64,000 nt of DNA, from assembly GCA_949358305.1 (NCBI GenBank), contig OX442317.1:9056186-9120185 (forward strand), read 5' to 3'. The notes below the pieces were generated by a model. It made no database searches and was not told where the DNA came from. It saw nothing but the letters and a program-made list of their open reading frames with translations. Each line of letters starts with the position of its first letter. The stretch's first letter is position 1. Both the position numbers and the translations under genes were made by a program. Of the stretch, positions 55,380 to 64,000 are shown one piece after another. Source of the DNA: Strigamia acuminata (lineage: Eukaryota > Arthropoda > Chilopoda > Geophilomorpha > Linotaeniidae).

Positions 55380-56183
55380 GTGGCACTTTCAACCGGTCAA
55401 ACTAAATGGCAATTAGAACAGTAATTTGCTCGTTGGCTATTGGTTACAGGTGTTCACGTGATATTGGCATTTTGTCATTTAAAGCCAAATTATCGCCAAA
55501 TTATGCCACAAATTACGCCACAAATAAAACAATACATTTTAATTGTCTTGTTAATTATTTATGTAATTATTTGTTCGAAATGTAAATTTATTTCGAAATG
55601 AAAAATAAAAAATTAAAAAAATGGCGTGTTTTGTATTTTAAACTGAAAAAATTAAAATCGATTTAAAAAAAAAAATATTTTACTCGTTTTATTTTTGTAG
55701 AAGTTTAATTTTATTTTGCTTTATTTAATTTATTTTCAAACACTCGCTCGGTATTTTATTTTTCGGCCATTTGTTTATCGCGGTGACACAGCGCCGCTCG
55801 GCGCCGTTCTATCTATAGATAGAAACGTGACGCATGCGCAGAGCCAAACTCTAATCGTTAACGATCGCGCCATTTCTCCCTGAGAACAACCGCTTTCGTT
55901 GAGTACAGCGCGATTCGTAGAAGCCAGAAAAGGTGAAATTTCAACGAGTTAATTTACGATCGCTAGCGGATAACCGAGACCGGACAACTCATGACACCTG
56001 ACACTTAATCCACACTTCATCAACCCGAACAAAATCCGATTTGTTTTCAACACGTCAAGCGCACGAATTTCGGGTTCCGTTCTCCATTTATTCGTAATTT
56101 GACGCCATTCATTCATTTTAATACTTTTTTTTTCAAAAATTGACATTTTGAATTTAAGATTTTTTTTTAAAAATGATTTTAGA
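55380..56183. other. Divergent promoter region, homeobox and MULE-like genes
   Basis: About 800 bp between two genes that point away from each other. GC-richer part near 55780-55930. The segment just before 56184 resembles a 3' splice site, so the plus-strand gene may have an untranslated first exon here. Confidence 0.4.
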
Positions 56184-58931
56184 ATGGATATGAACGAGGA
56201 AAAACACGATGTTCAATATAAAATCCACTCGTGCTACATTTGCGAGAAAACATTCGCTCGAAGCAGCAGCATGTATCGCCATATCCGCAATTTCCACAAG
56301 GAAAACATGAAATTCCCGACGACGAAAAGCATCGTCTGCCCGCTCTGCACCGACGAGGACGTTTCACCACGTGAAAGTTTCACCAACTACAAGAAGCTGC
56401 ACACGCACATGAAGGCCAAGCACGATTTGAAGTTAAACATACAGAAACACGTATTCCAATCTGTCGAAGGTAAATTCAGTCGAATTAACACCAGCAAACG
56501 TCTACCGACAGACAAGTGCCGAGGAATATCGAATTATTTTAACTTTCTCCCTAATTTGATGAAGAATTATAAGAAAATTCAGTTATTTTATGAACAAACG
56601 TAAAAAAAATTCAGATATTACATGGAAAAATGTAAAAAATTTAATTACTTGATGAAAAATCGTAAAAAAAATTTTATTATATAATGAAATAACGTAAAAA
56701 ATTTAATTATTTAATGAAATAACGTAAAAAAAATTAATTATTTAATGAAATAACGTAAAATTTAATTATTTTATGAAAAAACGTACAAAATTCATTTATT
56801 TGATGAAAAAATTACAAAATTCATCTATTTGATGAAAAAATTACAAAATTCATCTATTTGATGAAAAAACGTACAAGATTTAGTTATTCCTCGAAAAACA
56901 TAAGAAATTTCCACTTATTCGATTGAAAAGCGTAAATAATTCAATTATTCGATGCTGCATCGGTCTGCTCGTAGCCATTTCCCCCCAAAAAAAAACCAAC
57001 TAAAAATTAAAAACCTTCCTTTATTTGCAGAATTCCACGAATGGAAAGTGAAAGTGGAACAGGAGACGAAATCGCAATACGTGAAACAAAACGGGACGAA
57101 AAAATGCGGAAACTTCGAAACTCTCCGCTACTACTGCAACCGCAGCGGCTTCTACAAACCCACGGGCCACCAAAAACGCCAACTGAAAAAACAAGGCAGC
57201 AACAAAATCAACTGCTGCTGTCCCTCCATGATCAAAGCAATCATCAACTCGAAAACCAACGCCACCGACGTGGAATACGTCGTCAACCACGTCGGCCACT
57301 TCCAAGAACTCGACCACCTTTTCCTCACCAAATCCGAACGCCAATGGATCGCGCACAAGCTCGAGGAAGGCGTCGACATCTCCAACATCCTCGACACCGT
57401 GCGCAGCTCCCAGAGCGGCGACAAGAACCGCCTGCACCTGCTCACGCGCAAAGACGTGCTCAACATCAACAAAACCACCATCAAGACCAAAGAGCGCGTC
57501 AACATCGACGACTGGGTCGCGCGGGTCGAGAAATGCCCCGAGAAGATCGTCCTCTTCTACAAACCCCAGGACACCGTCACCGAGACGTTCCCGCAGCTCG
57601 AATCCGACGACTTCGTGCTCATGCTCATGAACGACTACCAAGCGGACGTGTTCCGCCAGTTCGGCGGGCACTGCGTCGTCGTCTCCACCGTGCAGGGCAA
57701 ATACCTCTACGGCGTGCACATGACCGTCGTCATGGTGATGGACGCCGACCACTCGGCGGTGCCCGTCGCCTTCATGTTCTCGTCGCGCGCCGACGAGGAC
57801 ACGTTGCGCGCCTTCTTCATCGTGCTGCAGACGGAAATCGGGTCGGTGTCGACGCGCCTGTTCGTCGCGGACGACGACGACGACTACCCGACCGCCTGGC
57901 GCAGCGTGATGGGCGACGCGGAGCACACGCTGCTGTCGAGCTGGAGCGTGGACCGCGGCTGGGAGCGCAACCTGCCCAAAGTGAAGGCGCGCAAGCTGAA
58001 GGCGTACAAACTGCTGCGCAAACTGATGAACGAGACGAACGAGCAGGTCTTCCTCAACCTGCTCGGCAGCACGCTCGAGCAGCTGAACGCGGACGCGCAC
58101 CTCAAGGACTTTGCGCAGTTCTTCGACATCAACTACGCGAACCGGCCGAAGGAGTGGGCCAACTGCTACCGCATCCAGTACGGCATGACGGGCTCGAAGC
58201 ACCTCGAGACCATCCACAAGACGCTCAAACAGATCTACCTGCAAGGGAAGAAAGCGCGCAGTCTGAGCAGGGCCATCGAGCTGCTCATGGAGTTCCTGCG
58301 CGACTACTACTTGGACAAAATGTTGACTTGCAACAGCGACGACGGGCTCGCCAAGATGGTGGGCAAGCTGGAGGAGCGGCACGAGACGTGCGCGCACCTG
58401 CAGCTGCAGCATTTGGTGCAGCACAGCGAGGAGCGCTGGACGTGGAACTCGGGCACGGAGGACTCGTGCACGGTGGCGCTGCTCAAGAAGGACTGTTTGT
58501 GTCACTTGAAGTGCGCCAATTGCAACCGGTGCGTGCACAACTTTGCGTGCAGCTGTCTGGACAGCGCGCTGGGTTGGAACATGTGCACGCACATCCACTT
58601 GTTGTGCATTTCGATCAGGCTGGGCATGAGCGCGGGCAGCGAGGTGCAGCCTATTGAGTACTTCGGCATGGAGCAGTCGCAGGAGATGGTGGTGCAGGTG
58701 AACAGCATTCCGGTGAACGACACTAAGTTGGACGAGTTGAAGGAGAAAGTGGTGAAAGATCTGCAGCAGGCGATCGACAATGTGGGCAATGTCAAGACTT
58801 ATGACTCGCTCCAAGCCTTCTATAGTGAGAGTTGCAGGCCCATGTGCGAGGCGTTGGAGGGGCTGTTGAGCGAGACGAGTACAATTACTATGCCTGACAG
58901 TGGGGTGCAGTACTATTTTGTCATACCTTGA
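56184..58931 (+). CDS. C2H2 / MULE-transposase-like / SWIM protein, 2 exons
   Basis: Exons 56184-56469 and 57031-58931; the join keeps frame (VE|EFHEWK), 728 residues. Order: two C2H2 fingers (C17/C20/H33/H38 and C52/C55/H75/H80), a Cys/His-rich segment (CGNF...CCCPS...HVGH), a MULE-transposase-like core (VHMTVVMVMDADHSAVPVAF, LFVADDDDDYPTAW, SSWSVDRGW) and a SWIM finger (CSC...CTH) in the last quarter. Relatives I recall have D-S/T-T-H at the start of the core; here it reads VVVSTVQG, so the first catalytic Asp seems lost. With an intron between fingers and core, no terminal repeats and a long open frame, it looks like a domesticated transposase kept for DNA binding. Exon 2 is much richer in GC than exon 1 and the flanks. 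Start could also be Met at 56148. Confidence 0.83.
56585..56950. repeat. Minisatellite in the MULE-like gene intron
   Basis: Units of about 28-30 bp: aatttaattatttaatgaaa followed by taacgtaaaa, drifting to catctatttgatgaaaaa units on the right. It fills most of the 561-bp intron. Confidence 0.8.
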
Positions 58932-60592
58932 AACAGAGAAGTTGGGGAGGGAGAATTGTTAATAAGATTAAGTATTGTAAGAAATTTGAATTGTGAATTT
59001 TAGTTGATTAAAACTGATGAAAGTGGTCTAAGTGCAAGTTTGGAAAAAACTCTTCAATTTGAAAGTGCCCAATTACAATTACAATTGTGTTTTTTAAATG
59101 TATTTTTTTTTGTGGTTATGGCGTTGGGGAGATTGCCGGGTGATTCGGTAGGAAGATGTTGCAGATGGGCGGGAAATCAAAATCAATGCGTGATGTTTTT
59201 CACAAATTATGCATTTCTGGTTTCGACCAATAGGATTTATGGATTTGCTTGAGTTTTTGGTACATTTTTTATATATTTTAATTTTTTTTTTTTGGGGGGT
59301 GGGGGGGATGTTATTTTACAATTTTTCAGATTGAAATTTTTTTGGAATTGATATACCGTATTTTACCGTTTAAGAGTCGCCCTCGAATTGTAGCCACAGC
59401 TGAGACAGCAAGAATACGGTATTTTTGCAAAAGTACGGTATTGTTTCCTTATTTAACCTCGTGAAAGATGAACGTTCGTGACGTTCAGACTTGTGTGTTA
59501 CATTAAACAATCGGTAAAATTCGGTAACATAGAAATGGTCTGGAAATCAGATGAGCCAAGTGTATTGCATTTTAAAAGTATGTCCAACGAAAAATTTACT
59601 TATTGTACTGACGAAAAGCAAGATACTATATTTCTTCGACAATTCGTCTACAATTCGATGAATTTCTATCCAAATCACAGTATCCGAACGTTATTAAACT
59701 CAACAATGCAGAAACTCAGTAAATTGTAAACATCAACATATCCATCGGCTCGTGGCTCCTCTGGGGTTTCTTCAGCCACTTAAAAAAATAAACACAATGG
59801 ATATGTTGACGTTTGTAAGTATTCAAAAGTTCGTTACGGCTCTTAGTCGAAGAAATACGGTGTATACAATACTGTTCGTAGTTATCATTCCCTTTAACAC
59901 AACCTAAACCTAACGTTAGATTAGTCCTCAAGTATTTTGCTTTTTCATTTCTTTTATCTGGCCACCACGCCAACTTATCCAACACACCCCAACAAAATAT
60001 GTTTACATGAATTTTTATTCTCATTCATGGAGTTTTTATTTACATTTAGTTCACATTTTGCTTCTTTTTTCAGTTGTTTCAAAAAAACAAAAAAAAAAAG
60101 ATTTTATAAACATGGTGTGTTCTGCAGGACAACTTTCTTGAGGATCCAACTTTGCATTTGCATCGAGAATGAGAACTAGGAAAAACACAGAAACCCCCAT
60201 TTGGAGTACTCTAACGAAACCGGTACCAGACAAAGCATGAAAAGCTGCTCAACTGCTGTGTTCTAATGGTAACAGGTGAGTCGTTGCTATCAGTCAGTCG
60301 TAGCCAGGGCTTAACACACTAGAGCGTAGGGCCACTAGGGCCCCATGTTTTGTAGCCCAAATTATACTTCCAGATCTCGCTCGTCTCGTAATCTCGGTCT
60401 CGAAAGAAATAAAATTTAAAAAATATTTAGAAAGAGCAAAAATTTAATTCGATGCAATTTTGATTAAAAAATGGATCGCAAAGAAAAAAATTAATTTTCT
60501 ACATGAAAATGAGAAGTTAATTAAATAATTTCATAAAATGACAAAATCCTACACTAATTTGTACACGAAAATGAGAAATTAAACAACTAATT
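58932..60592. other. Intergenic DNA between convergent genes
   Basis: Contains a candidate transposon (59350-59860) and AT-rich DNA. No conserved gene recognised in 59866-60592. Confidence 0.45.
59350..59860. mobile_element. Candidate MITE with accgtattt termini
   Basis: The left end (ataccgtattttaccg, then aagagtcg) and the right end reversed (acaccgtatttcttcg, then aagagccg) are imperfect inverted repeats. tacggtatt recurs inside. Also inside, 59728-59818 is a smaller inverted repeat (atcaacatatccat arms). The small frame at 59478-59729 resembles nothing known. Target duplication not clear. Confidence 0.4.
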
Positions 60593-61346
60593 TCATAAAA
60601 TGACGCACAATTTTTTCACAACCGACTTCGGTCTTAAAACGGCACGAACAGCTTCCCGGAAAACCTAAACATAAAAATAAAATAAGACAAATAAACGACT
60701 CAACTCCGATGTTTAACTCGAAAATCATACTTCCTCCAACCCATTGCGAGTTTTCGCCGAACACTCCACATATTTCTCCGCCCGGATCTTCACACTCAGC
60801 CTTTTCCCATCGTTAGTCGACACCGAACTCGACGGTTTTTCCTTCCTCAAATCCACTTTGGTCGCTGAAATAACAACAAACTATAATTCCACAAAAAATG
60901 CACAAAAATTCCTATTACTCACCAACCAAAACAATTGGGACTCTAGGGCAAAAATGCCTCACTTCTGGGCACCATTGACTCGCAATGTGGTCGTACGATT
61001 GCCTGTTATCTACGCTGTAACACAGGATGAACACGTCCGTCTGCGGATACGAAAGTGGGCGCAATCTTTGGTAATTTTCTTGCCCGGCCGTGTCCCACAA
61101 GTTCATGTACACTTTGAGTCTATCACACGTGATTGTGCCGGTAAAATTGTCAAATCTGAAATTATTTTTCGGAATTAATTACGATTTAAATATGGAATAA
61201 AAATGGATAATTAATTACACGGTAGGCACGTATTCGGTGGGGAAAACGTCGCTGGTATAGGTGAGCAGGAGACATGTTTTTCCCACTGTTCCGTCCCCGA
61301 CGACGACGACTTTGAGCGGATGTTGAGGTGTCAGTGCTGCTTTCAT
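60593..61346 (-). CDS. Rho-family small GTPase, 4 exons
   Basis: Membrane-bound molecular switch for actin and polarity signalling. Exons (minus): 61346-61219, 61155-60923, 60864-60731, 60664-60593; phases agree, 188 residues, normal for Rho/Rac. P-loop GDGTVGKT (17-24), switch I YVPTVFDNF, switch [19 protein letters not shown] (64-80), base-recognition TKVD (122-125, Rho-type TKxD), SAK near 155, and a C-terminal CVIL box whose final Leu predicts geranylgeranylation. It has the Rho insert region but diverges from Rac1, Cdc42 and RhoA in the second half ([17 protein letters not shown]). It may be a RhoL- or Mtl-like lineage; subfamily not certain. Confidence 0.92.
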
Positions 61347-62644
61347 TTTGCGATTTAAATGCTTTGCTGGGTATGTGTGATTTCGTTTATATCTCGTTTC
61401 GTACTCTCAATCTTATCTCGGTCGGTGAATCAGGAAATTTGAACATTTTCCCGGGAAATTTTGATCGGAATTTCCATTTTTCCAGTGCCGGGATCGATTT
61501 TTCCAAGATTTGTTTACAAATTGCGAATTGTGGAAGAAAAATCAAATCTTTATTTTAAAAAAATGTGTTGAATAGCGAAAACCTGCGCAAAAACGTTGTT
61601 ACACATGTTTTTTTTCCTTCACAAATGAATTTTATTTTCCTCAAAAACGAACAAAACAAGAAAAATTATCGAGTTTGTTGTCACGTTCATTTCTTCCGTA
61701 TTTTGTTTTTTAAAAATTGCTGGCACGTGCAAGCAAACAAGAAATCCAATTAATTATGTGTAATTTGTGTACACGGACATGCAAACACTAAAAATAATTA
61801 TATATTTAGATGAGATGGGTCACATTGTGAGTGAAAACTGAAAAGGAAAGAAAAATTTCCTGAACTCAATTGACACCAAAAATGCACTTGTTTCGTCCCA
61901 ACATGTCTGCCTTTCTCAAAAGTCAACTCAAAAAACGTCTCTCAAACATCTCAAATCCAACTTAACGTGCAAATATCCCTCTTTTGTCTGTGGAAACATA
62001 CAAATAAATTTATTCCACAACTAATTAATCGCGAATTCCATAAATTTTTTATTTCACCAAAGTCATCAATCTGTTATATATAGTCACGTGCACTTAAAAC
62101 CAGCATTAAAGAAAATTCACAAAAAAATAATTTAAACGCCGATACATCGCTCAAACTTTATCAAACGCTTCGTACAACACCATACAACAATTGTAGGTAT
62201 GTATTCATTCGCATCAACTCGTAGTTTTTGTTAAAAAATAAAAAATTTCATGCACCATACTAAAGCACGGGTTAGAAATCAACATGGCGGTGATAGCGGT
62301 TTGTGTTTGTTGTTTGCAAACACACGGCTATTACTGCCCTAATTAATCCGTTTTAAAACGTTATTTTATGCTAGATACGTGTCTCACATATTGAACTTTA
62401 ATTCCTAGCTAGTTTTTAGTGACCACGCAGCACGCATTTGCAACTAGATGCAAACTTGTGCGACATTCGCGTTTCCGCAATCGCGCCAATCCGTCATTTT
62501 GGCTCAACTGCGGTTTAGTTTCGACGAACCACGGGGAAAAAAGTAGGTAACGATGCGGCCGAGTATCTCTAGTGGGCGCGTACGTGGAAAACTAGACGCA
62601 AATGTGGCCATTAACGCGTGAAACCGACCGTTTTGCCATCGAAG
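61347..62644. other. Intergenic region between Rho GTPase and histone H1
   Basis: The two genes diverge, so both promoters lie here. AT-rich until about 62270, GC-richer towards H1. No further gene recognised. A CCAAT sequence is present near 62485 (gcgccaatccg). Confidence 0.45.
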
Positions 62645-62651
62645 AAACACA
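62645..62651 (+). promoter_or_regulatory. Candidate H1 box (AAACACA)
   Basis: AAACACA lies about 90 bases upstream of the TATA-like element. This is the motif and rough spacing known from linker-histone promoters of vertebrates and sea urchins. A 7-base match by chance in this region is possible. Confidence 0.5.
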
Positions 62652-62733
62652 TGCGAGCCGAGCCAGACTCGTTTTCCAGCGTGCAGTCGCGATGGAATTG
62701 TTGACAGCTTTCTGCGAGGTCGGCGCCTACACC

Positions 62734-62740
62734 ATAAATA
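62734..62740 (+). promoter_or_regulatory. TATA-like element of histone H1
   Basis: ataaata, 96 bases before the H1 ATG. A start site about 30 bases downstream would give a 5' UTR of about 65 bases. Confidence 0.5.
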
Positions 62741-62829
62741 GCAGAGCGAGCGCCGCCGCTTGCACTTTACAATTTGGCATCCGTGGCTCGTCATCATCAT
62801 CGACCGTCGTACAAAGTTTATCCGGAACC

Positions 62830-64000
62830 ATGTCCGAAAATGAAACGGTTTCACCGACTGGGCGCGGGAAAGCAAAGGCTGCGAAAACGAAGAAACCCAA
62901 AACTCTATCCAGTCATCCTACGTACATGGACATGGCCGTTGCAGCGATTAATGCACTTAAAGGTAACACTTTAATTTTAAAAAAATAATAATAATAATTT
63001 TTTTGAAAATAATTAACAAAAGAAAAAAAGAATTCCATAATCCAAACCCAATTCGTCATTTTAAATGAATCAGACGCATTTATGCTTATTTTAAATCGGC
63101 GAAAACATGCCTAAACTTCCTCGAGGATGGCAGATGGCTGCTTGTAATGTTTAACGCCACACAAACAAATAAATTAACCGTTTCTTCTAGCATTAGAATT
63201 TAAGTAATAAGTAAAGGCCATATGTTTACGCAAAGTAAAATTCCTTTTATGCGCTTATGATATGCACCAAAAATTCCATTTTACGCAGTGAAAAAAATAT
63301 AAAAATATCCAAAGTAAAGGAATTGATTCAAGTGAAATCAAGAACACGCATGACGTGTACAAATCGTAAAATAAATGCATAAATCAGCGTTTTTCTTGCA
63401 AAATGAATTTATTTTATCTATTTATGGAAAATAATACTTATTAATGTATTTATCCAGCCTCTATTAATCTAGAAACACGAAATTCTACCTTTACATAATG
63501 GGAATTACTTTTCTTGGAGTTGCATTTTCGCTCGATTTTCTCTTAGTTCCAATCGTAACGGCAAATGTGTGAATTTCGTAAATCCCACCAGCAAATTCCA
63601 AAATCTTGCGATTACATTTGCTGATTTCAAAGTCCATAAGCAATATGTGAATATCAGTGTCGGCAATACCGGTTTATGACATTTTTTATTTCAATTCTTA
63701 ACGACAAAACCAAAATTTAATTAACCAGCTGAATTTATTTTCTATTTTTTAACAGAACGAAACGGATCATCTCGTCAAGCCATTTTGAAGTACATAACGA
63801 GTCATTACAACATAGGCAAAGATGCCAGCGTGGTCAATACCCATTTGAAGGTGGCTTTGAAGAAGGGCGTGAACAGTGCGGTTATAAAGCACGCCAAAGG
63901 TCAAGGAGCATCCGGATCTTTTCGTATATCTGAAAAACCTGGATCGCCCGTCAAGAAACCGGCGAAGAAGGCCGCCAAGCCGAAAGCAGCTCCTAAAGCC
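62830..64000 (+). CDS. Linker histone H1, partial (3' end beyond window)
   Basis: Binds nucleosome entry/exit DNA and compacts chromatin. Exons 62830-62962 and 63756 to the window edge; the join (AALNALK|ERNGSSRQ type) keeps phase. N-terminal tail with SPTGRGKAKAAK, then the winged-helix globular domain (HPTYMDMAVAAINALK, SSRQAILKYITSHYNIG, LKVALKKGVNSAVIKHAKG, GASGSFRIS), then the start of the lysine/alanine/proline tail (KPAKKAAKPKAAPKA). The 793-bp intron is notable: replication-dependent H1 genes usually lack introns, so this is probably a polyadenylated, replication-independent (H1-delta/H5-like) type. 125 residues are visible; the tail is cut by the window end. Confidence 0.93.

Noticed and set aside
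57021..58814. 597-codon frame on the minus strand opposite the MULE-like gene (and a 538-codon frame in another plus frame)
   Set aside because: Produced by the high-GC third positions of the real coding exon; the product is a monotonous Val/Leu/His/Ala-rich sequence with no domains.

Overview
The window is nuclear DNA of a protostome invertebrate, most likely a non-insect arthropod or relative. The genes have many short introns with GT-AG borders. The gene set (grainyhead, a tyramine/dopamine beta-hydroxylase, a CYP2-clan P450, a group I/II-like secreted phospholipase A2, a NOT-type homeobox gene, ZCRB1, a Rho GTPase, a spliced linker histone H1) fits that group, but the species cannot be named from sequence alone. 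Non-coding DNA is AT-rich, full of homopolymer runs, minisatellites and short inverted-repeat transposons.

Layout. 675-12581 (minus): grainyhead in 16 exons, phase-consistent from first exon to stop. 12.6-17 kb: tandem repeats. 17-19.3 kb: a decayed copy of the 3' exons of the beta-hydroxylase gene, broken by transposons. 19.4-22.8 kb: a minisatellite split by an inverted-repeat element, then three DNA transposons nested in each other. 23686-26836 (plus): three-exon phospholipase A2 whose first intron holds a 5S rRNA-derived segment, two MITE-like elements and a palindrome. 27331-31185 (minus): intact ten-exon beta-hydroxylase, with a Stowaway/mariner-like element in intron 5. 32488-34338 (minus): six-exon cytochrome P450. 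34.3-37.1 kb: minisatellites and AT-rich DNA.

37159-50906 (element on minus): a 13.7-kb Ty3/Gypsy retrotransposon with open gag, pol and a third large ORF. It has a tRNA-Phe-type primer site, an AT-hook array inside Pol, and a 3' LTR carrying an internal inverted duplication. 50.9-52.9 kb is AT-rich with no gene seen.

52920-53881 (minus): ZCRB1. 54599-55379 (minus): NOT/EMX-class homeobox gene. 56184-58931 (plus): two-exon C2H2/MULE/SWIM protein that looks like a domesticated transposase. 60593-61346 (minus): Rho-family GTPase. 62830 to the window end (plus): linker histone H1, cut off by the window edge.

The host genes are unrelated in function and there is no operon logic. The strongest leads for something undescribed are the env-position ORF and AT-hook array of the Gypsy element, its inverted-duplication LTR, the domesticated MULE gene and the record of stacked insertions around the beta-hydroxylase duplication. 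All splice joins were made by eye from GT-AG sites, reading phase and remembered family sequences; no searches were run.
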